A DNA stretch of 7,264 nucleotides from Zoogloeaceae bacterium. Its GTDB lineage: Bacteria > Pseudomonadota > Gammaproteobacteria > Burkholderiales > Rhodocyclaceae. Positions 1 through 7,260 of this stretch are shown one piece after another. The stretch lies in contig JAIRLE010000059.1 in the NCBI GenBank assembly GCA_031259605.1, positions 1 to 7,264 on the forward strand, given 5' to 3'. The notes under the pieces were generated by a model that saw only the letters and a list, made by a program, of their open reading frames with translations, was not told the DNA's origin and searched no databases. The position numbers and the translations under genes were made by a program. Position 1 is the stretch's first letter, and each line of letters starts with the position of its first letter.

Positions 1-1523
1 GCTTCGCTTTCCGTGGTTTTCGTGAGATACGCCAGGCGCCGGTCGGAAAACCCCTTTTGTTTCAGGTAACGGATTTCTTCCCTGGAAAGACTGGCGAAAT
101 CGCGCTTTTCCAGTTCCAGCTCGAGTTCGACGATCTCCTGTATCTGCGCCAGGAACCAGGGGTCGATGCGGGTGAGTTCATGCACCTTTTCGATCGGCAT
201 GCCGATGCCGAAGGCGTCGGCTATGTACCACAGCCGTTCCGGCGAGGGCCGCGCCAATTGCTCGTCGATGGCCTCGGCATCCACGGACTTCAGATTGAAG
301 CCGTCCACGCCCACTTCCAGGCCGCGCAGGGCCTTTTGCAGGGATTCCTGAAAGGTGCGGCCAATGGCCATCACCTCGCCCACGGATTTCATCTGCGTGG
401 TGAGGGTGGGGTCGGCCTCGCGGAATTTTTCAAAGGCAAAGCGCGGCACCTTGGTGACCACGTAGTCGATGGAAGGCTCGAAGGAAGCGGGCGTCCTGCC
501 GCCGGTGATGTCGTTCTTCAGCTCATCCAGGGTGTAACCAACGGCGAGCCGCGCCGCGACCTTGGCAATGGGAAAGCCGGTGGCCTTGGAAGCGAGCGCC
601 GAGGAACGCGAGACGCGCGGATTCATTTCGATGACGATCATGCGTCCATCACCGGGATTGATGGCGAACTGCACATTGGAGCCGCCGGTATCCACCCCGA
701 TCTCGCGCAGTACCGCGATGGAAGCGTTGCGCATCAACTGGTATTCCTTGTCGGTCAGGGTCTGCGCCGGAGCGACGGTGATGGAGTCGCCGGTGTGCAC
801 ACCCATCGGGTCCAGGTTTTCGATGGAACAGACAATGATGCAGTTGTCCGCCTGATCGCGCACCACTTCCATTTCAAACTCTTTCCAGCCGATCAAGGAT
901 TCCTCGATCAGCAGCTCATGCGTGGGCGAGGCTTCCAGCCCGCGTTTGCAGATTGCCTCGAATTCCTCCATGTTGTAGGCGATGCCGCCGCCCGTGCCGC
1001 CCAAGGTGAAGGAAGGCCGGATGATGACCGGAAAGCCGATGTCCGCCTGCACCGCACGAGCTTCCTCCAGTGTGTAGGCGATGCCGGAACGCGCCGAACC
1101 CAGGCCGATTTTCTCCATCGCCGCCTTGAATTTCTGCCGGTCTTCGGCCTTGTCGATGGCCTCCTTGGAAGCGCCGATCAATTCCACGTCGAACGCGGCA
1201 AGCACACCTTCGCGGTCGAGATCGAGCGCGCAATTCAAGGCGGTCTGCCCGCCCATCGTCGGCAACAGCGCGTCGGGGCGCTCCTTTTCGATAATCTTTG
1301 CCACCACCTGCCAGGTGATCGGCTCGATATAGGTGACATCCGCCGTTTCCGGGTCGGTCATGATGGTGGCCGGGTTGGAATTCACCAGGATGACCTTGTA
1401 ACCCTCGGAGCGCAGGGCCTTGCAAGCCTGCGCCCCGGAATAGTCGAATTCGCAGGCCTGACCAATGACAATGGGGCCTGCGCCGATGATGAGAATGCTA
1501 TGGATGTCGGTACGTTTGGGCAT
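1..1523 (-). CDS. carB: Carbamoyl-phosphate synthetase large subunit, N-terminal half (3' end beyond window)
   Basis: The large subunit uses ammonia passed from CarA, bicarbonate and two ATP to make carbamoyl phosphate for pyrimidine and arginine synthesis in the cytoplasm. The minus strand reads without a stop for 507 codons from MPKRTDIHSILIIGAGPIVI, which closely matches the usual CarB N-terminus and fixes the start at 1523. Residues 1 to about 400 form the first ATP-grasp (carboxyphosphate) domain. Visible motifs include GGQTALN, R169 followed by PSFTLGGTGGG, and EMNPRVSRSS with N301, the same numbering as E. coli CarB. From about 403 the oligomerization domain begins and is cut by the window edge; the full protein should be about 1,070 residues. 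A weak AAGAAG ribosome site lies 7 bases before the start. carA is not directly upstream; the neighbour is divergent rseP, so carA must lie elsewhere. Identity is essentially certain from sequence. Confidence 0.98.
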   Translation of the reverse strand, partial: MPKRTDIHSILIIGAGPIVIGQACEFDYSGAQACKALRSEGYKVILVNSNPATIMTDPETADVTYIEPITWQVVAKIIEKERPDALLPTMGGQTALNCALDLDREGVLAAFDVELIGASKEAIDKAEDRQKFKAAMEKIGLGSARSGIAYTLEEARAVQADIGFPVIIRPSFTLGGTGGGIAYNMEEFEAICKRGLEASPTHELLIEESLIGWKEFEMEVVRDQADNCIIVCSIENLDPMGVHTGDSITVAPAQTLTDKEYQLMRNASIAVLREIGVDTGGSNVQFAINPGDGRMIVIEMNPRVSRSSALASKATGFPIAKVAARLAVGYTLDELKNDITGGRTPASFEPSIDYVVTKVPRFAFEKFREADPTLTTQMKSVGEVMAIGRTFQESLQKALRGLEVGVDGFNLKSVDAEAIDEQLARPSPERLWYIADAFGIGMPIEKVHELTRIDPWFLAQIQEIVELELELEKRDFASLSREEIRYLKQKGFSDRRLAYLTKTTESE

Positions 1524-1559
1524 GAAGAGGCTTCTTGAAAAAAACGCAAAATGTCATGG

Positions 1560-1589
1560 ATTCTACCCAAGAAGGCAGGAAGGGCGCAA
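1560..1589 (-). promoter_or_regulatory. Candidate sigma-70 promoter for carB
   Basis: On the minus strand a -35-like TTGCGC (1589-1584) is followed after 18 bases by TAGAAT (1565-1560), one base off the consensus -10. This would start transcription near 1552 and leave a leader of about 30 bases before the carB start. The -35 is poor (three of six matches), so the call rests on the -10, the position, and the identical 10-mer GGTAGAATCC at the rseP promoter. Confidence 0.5.
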
Positions 1590-1663
1590 ATTGACAGGGA
1601 AATCGGCAAGGCAGTCGCAGGAATGCCAACATCGTATTTTCAGCCCGTGCCGCCGCCTGTCGT

Positions 1664-1737
1664 CCTCTCTCCCGCTTGGCGGGAGAGGGGGAAACCTTGC
1701 GCCTTTTTCTCTCCCGCGCGGCAGGCGAGGGAAAAAA
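1664..1737. repeat. Two tandem copies of a CTCTCCCGC inverted repeat (REP-like)
   Basis: Copy one (1664-1690) is a near-perfect hairpin: CTCTCCCGC at 1667-1675, loop TTG, GCGGGAGAG at 1679-1687, extended by three more pairs, one of them T-G. Copy two starts 42 bases later with the same CTCTCCCGC (1709-1717); its right arm (GGCGAGGGAAAAA) has decayed and forms an imperfect stem with the T-run at 1704-1708. Such GGGAGAGG-type palindromes are common scattered intergenic repeats in proteobacteria. They lie between the two promoters. Neither hairpin is followed by a plus-strand T-run, so they are not obvious terminators. Confidence 0.7.
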
Positions 1738-1770
1738 CGAGCATTCATGCGATTGCCCTGGGGGTGTGCC

Positions 1771-1798
1771 TTGCTGTTCACAAGGACGCTGGTAGAAT
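1771..1798 (+). promoter_or_regulatory. Candidate sigma-70 promoter for the rseP operon
   Basis: TTGCTG (1771-1776), a 16-base spacer and TAGAAT (1793-1798) resemble a sigma-70 promoter with a good -10 and a weak -35. Transcription would begin near 1805, about 19 bases before the rseP ATG. I see no sigma-E-type site. Since dxr and cdsA, the usual upstream genes, are absent, this promoter may drive the whole four-gene operon. Confidence 0.5.
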
Positions 1799-1823
1799 CC
1801 GTAGCCTGTTTTTTTGGGAAAGC

Positions 1824-3221
1824 ATGGTGGGTACTTTACTTTTTTATCTGGCGGCCTTTCTTTTGTTGTTGGGCGTGCTGGTGGTCATTCATGAATTTGG
1901 GCATTTCTGGGTGGCGAAGCGTTGCGACGTCAAGGTGTTGCGCTTTTCCGTGGGGTTTGGCCGGGTGTTGTGGCGGCGGCGTTATGGGGCGGATCAGACG
2001 GAATTGACGTTCTGCGCCATTCCCTTGGGCGGCTATGTGCAGATGCTTGATGGGCGTGAGCTGGAAGATGGCGAAAGCATTCCTGCGGAAGATCTGCCGC
2101 GCGCCTTTGATCGGCAAAGCGTGGGACGGCGCAGCGCCATTGTGGCGGCGGGACCCGTGGCCAATTTCCTGCTGGCGATTTTCATTTACTGGCTGATATT
2201 CATGTTGGGCGGCAATGCCTTGCGTCCGATATTGGGCGCGCCGCCAGTGGATACGCCCGCAGCGGCGGCGGGCATACGGGATGGCGACCGGGTGCTGAGC
2301 GTCGAGGGCGAGGCGGTGACGACGCTGGAGGAGTTTCATCTGCGACTGTTGCGACAGGCCAGCCGACACGCCAGCGTTGCGCTGGAAGTGGCGGATGAAC
2401 GGCAATTGACGCGGCGCGTCCATCTGGCTACGGGGCGGCTGAACAATGCCAAATGGGAAGGCGAGCCATTTGTGCTTCTGGGATTGGAGCTTTACCAGCC
2501 GCCCCTCCCGCCGGTGTTGGGCGAGGTGCTGGCGGGTTTTCCAGGCGAGGCGGCGGGCTTGCGCCCCGATGATCGCATACTGGCGATGGATGGCGTGGAA
2601 GTGACGCGTTGGCGGCAGTTCGTCGAGCGGGTCAGCGGTTCGCCGGAAATGCCCTTGTCAGTGCTTGTCGAGCGGGCTGGGCAGCGGTTGACGTTGACCG
2701 TGACGCCCAAGAAGGAGGGCAAGATCGGGCGCGTGGGCGTTGGCCCTTCGGCGGCGGAAATGGCGAAAGTGGAAGCCAACCTGCCGGAGTTGTATGTGTT
2801 TGTGCGTCATAACCCTGTGGACGCTGCGTTTCGGGCGGTGCGCGAAGCCTGGTCGCAGTCGGCGCTGATGCTCACGATGATGGGCAAGATGCTGGCGGGC
2901 GAAGTCTCCTGGCGCGCGCTTTCCGGACCGGTGGCGATTGCCGAGTATGCGGGCAGGACGGCGAAGATGGGGCCGGAGGTCTATCTCAAGTTCATGGCGG
3001 TCGTCAGTCTTTGCTTGGGCATTTTCAACCTTCTGCCCATTCCGGTATTGGATGGCGGGCATTTGATGTATCATGCGCTCGAAGTCGTCAAAGGCAGACC
3101 GTTGTCGGAAAACGCCATGTTGCGCTGGCAGAAATTCGGCATATCCTTGCTGGTCACTTTGATGGCTTTTGCGTTTTTTAATGATTTGAGTCGTTTATTG
3201 TCTCCTTTGTTCAGTGGTTAG
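1824..3221 (+). CDS. rseP: RseP, RIP-type site-2 zinc metalloprotease
   Basis: RseP is an inner-membrane protease. After DegS cuts the anti-sigma factor RseA in the periplasm, RseP cleaves it within the membrane to release sigma-E; the family also clears remnant signal peptides. The 465-residue product (E. coli: 450) begins MVGTLLFY. It has TM1 at about 5-22 running into the zinc motif HEFGH (23-27), TM2 at about 106-128 with GPVANFLLA, PDZ1 at about 130-215, PDZ2 at about 222-310, TM3 followed by FNLLPIPVLDGG with the third zinc ligand D410, and TM4 at about 438-456. The ATG at 1824 fits the family N-terminus and follows a modest GGGAA ribosome site. The frame is open another 91 codons upstream, but that part translates an intergenic repeat. 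It is the first gene of the operon; bamA starts 3 bases after its stop. The usual upstream dxr is missing. Confidence 0.96.
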   Translation: MVGTLLFYLAAFLLLLGVLVVIHEFGHFWVAKRCDVKVLRFSVGFGRVLWRRRYGADQTELTFCAIPLGGYVQMLDGRELEDGESIPAEDLPRAFDRQSVGRRSAIVAAGPVANFLLAIFIYWLIFMLGGNALRPILGAPPVDTPAAAAGIRDGDRVLSVEGEAVTTLEEFHLRLLRQASRHASVALEVADERQLTRRVHLATGRLNNAKWEGEPFVLLGLELYQPPLPPVLGEVLAGFPGEAAGLRPDDRILAMDGVEVTRWRQFVERVSGSPEMPLSVLVERAGQRLTLTVTPKKEGKIGRVGVGPSAAEMAKVEANLPELYVFVRHNPVDAAFRAVREAWSQSALMLTMMGKMLAGEVSWRALSGPVAIAEYAGRTAKMGPEVYLKFMAVVSLCLGIFNLLPIPVLDGGHLMYHALEVVKGRPLSENAMLRWQKFGISLLVTLMAFAFFNDLSRLLSPLFSG

Positions 3222-3224
3222 CGC

Positions 3225-5510
3225 ATGAAGAAAAAACTTTGCGGCGTTCTGGTTGCCGGGCTTGTCGCCAGCGCGGCGCAGGCTTTCGAGCCTTTTGTCA
3301 TCCGGGATATTCGCGTCGAGGGCATCCAACGGACGGAAGCCGGGACGGTGTTTTCCTATCTGCCGGTCAAGGTGGGGGATACCCTGGACAACGAGCAGGC
3401 TTCGCAGGCGATCAAGACCCTGTTTGCCACCGGATTTTTCAAGGATGTGCGCATCGAGGTGGAAGGCGATGTGCTGGTGGTGGTGTTGCAGGAACGCCCG
3501 GCCATCGCCAGGATTGATTTCATCGGCATGAAGGAATTTGAAAAGGATCAGATTCTTGCCGCCATGAAGGAAATGGGACTCGCGGAGACCCGGATTTTCG
3601 ACCGCGCCCTCCTGGATCGCGCCGAACAGGAATTGAAGCGCCAATACCTGACGCGCGGCAAGTATGCCGTGCAGATTACCACCACCACCACGCCGATGGA
3701 GCGCAACCGTCTGGGCATCGATTTCAATATCGTCGAAGGCGACGCGGCGAAGATTCGGGATATTCACCTGGTTGGCGTCAAGAGTTTCAAGGAAAAAGAC
3801 CTGCTCGATATTTTCGAGCAGACCACGCCTGGCTGGCTCACTTGGTACACCAAGAGCGACCAGTATTCGCGGCAGAAACTTTCCGCCGATCTGGAAAAGC
3901 TACGCTCCTTCTACATGAACCGCGGCTATCTGGAATTCAACGTGGATTCCACGCAGGTGAGCATTTCCCCGGACAAGCAGAGCATCTACATCACCATCAA
4001 CATCAGCGAAGGCGAGCGTTACCAGATTTCTTCCATCAAGCTGGCCGGGGAACTGGTGCTTGCGGAAGCGGAAATTCGCCAGCTCATCACCCTGAAACCG
4101 GGGCAGGTTTTTTCACGCGAGCAGTTGAACGACGTCACCAAGTCGATTGCCGACAAGCTTTCGGAGCGCGGCTATGCCTTTGCCAATGTCAATGCCGCGC
4201 CGGAACTGGACAAGGAAAACCGCCAGGTCGCGTTCACCATTTTTGTAGACCCCGGCAAGCGCGTGTATGTGCGGCGCATCAACGTGGCGGGCAATTCCCG
4301 TACCCGCGACGAGGTCATTCGCCGGGAAATGCGGCAGATGGAAAGCAGTTGGTACAACGCCGAGCAGGTGACGATTTCCCGCCAGCGGGTCGATAAACTC
4401 GACTACTTCACCGATGTGACGGTGGAAACGCCGCCGGTGCCCGGCACGGCGGATCAGGTGGATGTGAACATGAGCGTTACGGAAAAACCCACAGGCAACG
4501 TCATGGTGGGCGCGGGCTTTTCCAAGGAAGAAAAGGTCATGCTTTCCGGCTCCATCTCGCAGAACAACATCTTCGGCAGCGGCAAGCACCTGACCCTGGG
4601 CGTGAATACCAGCAAGCTGAACCGCGCTGTTTCCCTTTCCTACACCAATCCCTATTACACCCTGGACGGCGTCAGCCAGGGTCTGGATTTGTATCACCGC
4701 ACCTTCAAGCCGACTTCCAGCAGTATCGACGTGGGCGATTACGAGAGCGCTTCCACGGGCGCGGGCATTCGTTTCGGCTTTCCCATTTCGGAGCGTGAAT
4801 CCGTCGGCGTGGGGCTATCCGTCGATCACACGAAAATCAAGGTCTTCAACGAAAGTCCCGGACGCTATATTGAATTCGTCGACAAATACGGTTCTTCCAA
4901 TGTTACCCTGCCGCTGACCGCCTGGTGGGCGAGCAACAGCAAGGACAGCGCCATTTTTCCGACCAAGGGCGTCTACCAGCGCGCCACGGCGGAAATTGCC
5001 GTCCCCGGCGGCGATCTGCAATACTGGAAGCTCTCCTACCAGTACCAGCATTATTTCCCGCTTTCCAAGCGCTTCACCCTGATGCTGAATGGCGAGGTGG
5101 GCGTTGGCGACGGATATGGCAGCAATGAGGACATGCCGTTCTACAAGAATTTCTATGTTGGCGGCATTAATTCCGTGCGCGGTTACGCCTCTTCCAGTCT
5201 GGGGCCGGTGGATTCGGTGTATCCCGACGAGCGTTTGGGCGGCAACCGGAAGATTGTCGGCAATGTCGAGGTGCTTTGGGGATTTCCGGGATACGACAAA
5301 ACGATGCGTATGGGGGTATTCTACGACATTGGTCAGGCGTTCGGCCCGGGCGACCGTATTCGGACGAGCGATTTGCGCGCTTCTACCGGGTTGTCGCTGT
5401 CCTGGTTTTCCCCGCTGGGTCCGTTGAAATTCAGTATTGCCACGCCGCTGAACGACAAGCCGGGGGACGATACCGAAACTTTCCAGTTCCAACTGGGTTC
5501 TACTTTTTAA
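3225..5510 (+). CDS. bamA: BamA, outer-membrane protein assembly factor
   Basis: BamA is the essential core of the BAM complex, which folds and inserts beta-barrel proteins into the outer membrane. The 761-residue product begins with a signal peptide (MKKKLCGVLVAGLVASAAQA, likely cut after residue 20). Five POTRA domains follow at about 21-90, 91-172, 173-263, 264-343 and 344-421. The C-terminal 16-strand barrel runs from about 425 to the end. The L6-loop motif VRGY is at 651-654, and the protein ends in the expected aromatic residue (QLGSTF), part of the beta-signal. It is somewhat shorter than E. coli BamA (810), as is usual in betaproteobacteria. POTRA2 carries a run of five threonines (QITTTTTP). 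No strong ribosome site precedes the ATG, so translation is probably coupled to rseP. skp follows after 13 bases. Confidence 0.97.
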   Translation: MKKKLCGVLVAGLVASAAQAFEPFVIRDIRVEGIQRTEAGTVFSYLPVKVGDTLDNEQASQAIKTLFATGFFKDVRIEVEGDVLVVVLQERPAIARIDFIGMKEFEKDQILAAMKEMGLAETRIFDRALLDRAEQELKRQYLTRGKYAVQITTTTTPMERNRLGIDFNIVEGDAAKIRDIHLVGVKSFKEKDLLDIFEQTTPGWLTWYTKSDQYSRQKLSADLEKLRSFYMNRGYLEFNVDSTQVSISPDKQSIYITINISEGERYQISSIKLAGELVLAEAEIRQLITLKPGQVFSREQLNDVTKSIADKLSERGYAFANVNAAPELDKENRQVAFTIFVDPGKRVYVRRINVAGNSRTRDEVIRREMRQMESSWYNAEQVTISRQRVDKLDYFTDVTVETPPVPGTADQVDVNMSVTEKPTGNVMVGAGFSKEEKVMLSGSISQNNIFGSGKHLTLGVNTSKLNRAVSLSYTNPYYTLDGVSQGLDLYHRTFKPTSSSIDVGDYESASTGAGIRFGFPISERESVGVGLSVDHTKIKVFNESPGRYIEFVDKYGSSNVTLPLTAWWASNSKDSAIFPTKGVYQRATAEIAVPGGDLQYWKLSYQYQHYFPLSKRFTLMLNGEVGVGDGYGSNEDMPFYKNFYVGGINSVRGYASSSLGPVDSVYPDERLGGNRKIVGNVEVLWGFPGYDKTMRMGVFYDIGQAFGPGDRIRTSDLRASTGLSLSWFSPLGPLKFSIATPLNDKPGDDTETFQFQLGSTF

Positions 5511-5523
5511 TGCAGGAGCGTCA

Positions 5524-6042
5524 ATGTTGAATGCCAAATCCGCCATTGCCGCCAGTCTTTGCGCTGGCGCGTTGATCTTGTCCGTTGCGTCTTCCGTCGA
5601 GGCGACGGAACTGAAAATCGGCTATGTCGATACCCAGCGTATTTTCCGCAATGCGCCTGCCGCGGTCCAGGCCGCCAAGGATATCGAAAAGGAATTTTCC
5701 GGGCGCGATCAGGAATTGCAGAAAGTGGCGAAGAAGTTGCAGGGAATGCAGGAAAACATGGAAAAGAATGCTGTCACCATGTCAGAGAGCGAACGCCGCG
5801 CCAAGGAACGCGAATATGCCGAACTTTCGCGCGAATTCCAGAGAAAGCAGCGTGAATTCCGCGAAGACCTGAGCCTGCGCCAGAATGAAGCCTATGCCAC
5901 CATCTCCGACAGGGCGACCAAGGTCATCCGGCAGATTGCCGAGAACGAGAAGTTCGATTTGATTCTTCAGGATGTCATCTGGGTCAATCCGCGTCTGGAC
6001 ATTACCGATAAGGTGGTGAAAGCGCTCTCCGACGGTAAATGA
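5524..6042 (+). CDS. skp: Skp/OmpH periplasmic chaperone
   Basis: Skp is a trimeric periplasmic holdase that keeps unfolded outer-membrane proteins soluble on the way to BamA. The 172-residue product has a signal peptide ending near VEA|TELK (cut after about residue 27). Next comes a conserved beta strand (LKIGYVDTQRIFRNAPAA), then a long charged helical stretch rich in K, E, Q and R at about 45-125, the coiled-coil tentacles. A C-terminal part returns to the body (FDLILQDVIWVNPRLDIT). Its length is typical of the family (160-175). AGGAG seven or so bases ahead of the ATG is the clearest ribosome site in the operon, fitting a protein needed in many copies. Its stop overlaps the lpxD start. 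Confidence 0.95.
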   Translation: MLNAKSAIAASLCAGALILSVASSVEATELKIGYVDTQRIFRNAPAAVQAAKDIEKEFSGRDQELQKVAKKLQGMQENMEKNAVTMSESERRAKEREYAELSREFQRKQREFREDLSLRQNEAYATISDRATKVIRQIAENEKFDLILQDVIWVNPRLDITDKVVKALSDGK

Positions 6043-7136
6043 TGTCCTCCGGAGCGTCCCTGACGCTGACGCAGATTGTCCGGCGTCTTGAAGCCGTCTG
6101 CGCGGGCGAAACGCGCGGCAACGCGGATGTGCGCATTCATCAGGTCGCTTCCCTGCAAAGCGCCAGGCCGGGCGAGATTGCTTTTCTGGCGAATCCGAAA
6201 TACAGGAAGCGCCTGCGCGACACCCGCGCCAGCGCCGTCATCCTGCATCCCGGCATGGCTTCGGCGCTGCCGCTTGCGGCCTCCGGCGAACCCTTGCTGG
6301 CCGTCATCCTCACAGCGAACCCCTACGTTTATTACGCGCGCGTCGCCGCCTTGCTGAACCCTGCCGCGCGGCGGACGGCGGGAACGCATCCCTCCGCCAT
6401 CGTGGAGAGCGCCGTTCCGCTTTCCTGTCATATCGGCCCCGGTGTCTGGATCGGCTCTGGCGTTACTCTGGGCGAAAACGTGGAAATACTCGCCCATGCC
6501 CACATCGGCGCGGACGTGGTGATCGGCGCGGACAGCGTGATTCATCCCGGCGTCAGCATTTATCCCGGATGCCGTATTGGCCAGCGCGCCATCATTCACA
6601 GCGGCGCGGTGATCGGCGCGGACGGTTTTGGTTTCGCGCCGGATTTCGACCGGGAAGGGGGCGAATGGGTGAAGATTCCCCAGGTTGGCCGGGTGGTGAT
6701 TGGCAATAATGTCGAAATTGGTGCCAACACCAGCATTGACCGGGGCGCGCTGGAAGACACTGTCATCGGTGACGGCGTGAAGCTGGATAACCAGATTCAG
6801 ATTGCGCATAACTGCGTGATTGGCGAGCATACTGTGATGGCCGGTTGCGTTGGCGTTGCCGGCAGCGCACGTATCGGCCACCATTGCGCGATTGGCGGCG
6901 CGGCCATGATTCTGGGGCATCTGGAGATTGCCCCGCATACGGAAATTTCCCCCGGCAGCATGGTGATGAAAAACATCACGCAAAGCGGCGAAAAATACAC
7001 CGCGCTCTATCCGCTGGAACGCCATGCGGACTGGCTCAAGAACGCCGCCCAACTCCGCAGCCTCGAGGCGCTCGCGCGGCGAGTGAAGGCGCTGGAACAG
7101 CAACTCAGGCAAACGGAGGCAATCCAGTCCCTGTAG
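6039..7136 (+). CDS. lpxD: LpxD, UDP-3-O-acylglucosamine N-acyltransferase
   Basis: LpxD transfers a 3-hydroxyacyl chain from acyl carrier protein to the amine of UDP-3-O-acylglucosamine, an early committed step of lipid A synthesis in the cytoplasm. The 365-residue product has an N-terminal uridine-binding domain at about 1-110 (SLTLTQIVRRL, PGEIAFLANPKY). A left-handed beta helix of hexapeptide repeats follows at about 115-320, with GADGFGFAPD and the catalytic histidine H257 in NQIQIAHNC. A C-terminal helix (about 335-360) completes the trimeric fold. The ATG overlaps the skp stop as ATGA; a second ATG at 6042 is an equally possible start. No ribosome site is evident, which suggests translational coupling. 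fabZ and lpxA, which usually follow, are absent; non-coding DNA comes next. Confidence 0.97.
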   Translation: MMSSGASLTLTQIVRRLEAVCAGETRGNADVRIHQVASLQSARPGEIAFLANPKYRKRLRDTRASAVILHPGMASALPLAASGEPLLAVILTANPYVYYARVAALLNPAARRTAGTHPSAIVESAVPLSCHIGPGVWIGSGVTLGENVEILAHAHIGADVVIGADSVIHPGVSIYPGCRIGQRAIIHSGAVIGADGFGFAPDFDREGGEWVKIPQVGRVVIGNNVEIGANTSIDRGALEDTVIGDGVKLDNQIQIAHNCVIGEHTVMAGCVGVAGSARIGHHCAIGGAAMILGHLEIAPHTEISPGSMVMKNITQSGEKYTALYPLERHADWLKNAAQLRSLEALARRVKALEQQLRQTEAIQSL

Positions 7137-7143
7137 CCAGGGC

Positions 7144-7179
7144 AAAGCAAAAATTAGCGACAGCCCTTCAGGGCTGTCG
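7144..7179 (-). terminator. Candidate minus-strand intrinsic terminator
   Basis: A perfect 9-bp stem (CGACAGCCC 7158-7166, GGGCTGTCG 7171-7179) with the four-base loop TTCA lies 21 bases after the lpxD stop. On the minus strand the stem is followed by CTAATTTTTGCTTT, a T-rich tail with a run of five T starting four bases after the stem. On the plus strand the following bases (GTCCAACTCC) contain no T-run, so it looks like a terminator for transcription entering from the right rather than for the lpxD operon. Partial bidirectional function is possible. Confidence 0.5.
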
Positions 7180-7187
7180 GTCCAACT

Positions 7188-7222
7188 CCATTGGGAAGGG
7201 GTTTCTCTCCCCTCGAGAATGG
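7188..7222. repeat. Interrupted stem-loop
   Basis: CCATT (7188-7192) pairs with AATGG (7218-7222), and AGGGG (7197-7201) pairs with CCCCT (7209-7213) in the same register. This gives two 5-bp helices separated by a symmetric 4x4 internal loop and capped by a seven-base loop. On the minus strand one internal-loop position (7196/7214) becomes a U-G pair. It sits 8 bases from the terminator-like hairpin and 4 bases from the long palindrome. No function is recognised. Confidence 0.45.
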
Positions 7223-7226
7223 CTAC

Positions 7227-7260
7227 GGTCGAAACCCCGGCCGCGGCCGGGGTCTCAACC
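7227..7260. repeat. 34-base palindrome, GC-rich core
   Basis: Positions 7234-7253 form a perfect 20-base palindrome centred on CGCG, with CCCCGGCC and GGCCGGGG arms. The symmetry extends to 7227-7260 with only two mismatched pairs (7230/7257 and 7233/7254). Both are C-A on the plus strand and therefore G-U on the minus strand, so a minus-strand RNA would have an unbroken helix apart from the turn. The palindrome ends 4 bases before the window edge; what lies beyond is unknown. Confidence 0.6.

Larger units (their letters stand above)
1524..1823. other. Divergent intergenic region between carB and rseP
   Basis: This 300-base stretch separates the divergent starts of carB and rseP. It contains one candidate promoter near each gene and a pair of inverted repeats in the middle (1664-1737). 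The plus frame of rseP stays open back to 1551, but that extension would translate the repeat and the candidate promoter and has no counterpart in the RseP family, so I treat it as non-coding. No RNA gene was recognised. Confidence 0.75.

Noticed and set aside
57..1538. Long plus-strand open frame (493 codons) opposite carB
   Set aside because: It is antisense to the intact, highly conserved carB frame. Its translation is rich in H, G, R and D with no recognisable family, as expected for the complement of a GC-rich gene.
1591..1596. Perfect TTGACA on the plus strand
   Set aside because: No -10-like hexamer lies 16-18 bases downstream, and it is over 200 bases from the rseP start.
1551..1823. 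In-frame N-terminal extension of RseP by 91 residues
   Set aside because: The extension would translate the REP-like repeats and the candidate promoter. The family starts just before the first membrane segment and HEFGH, which fits the ATG at 1824.
4113..4697. Minus-strand open frame of 194 codons inside bamA
   Set aside because: It is a shadow of the bamA POTRA5 and barrel coding sequence; no ribosome site or family motif.
5967..7145. Long minus-strand open frame (392 codons) opposite lpxD
   Set aside because: It is the complement of the hexapeptide-repeat gene lpxD; its repetitive look comes from the LpxD repeats and it has no family resemblance of its own.
7158..7179. Rho-independent terminator for the lpxD operon on the plus strand
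   Set aside because: The hairpin is good but no T-run follows it on the plus strand; the T-run is on the minus-strand side. It may still slow plus-strand transcription.
7201..7235. Possible single CRISPR repeat beginning GTTTC and ending GAAAC
   Set aside because: Only one copy is present, the would-be spacer is a near-perfect palindrome, and no cas gene is in the window. The GTTTC/GAAAC ends are better explained by the hairpins.
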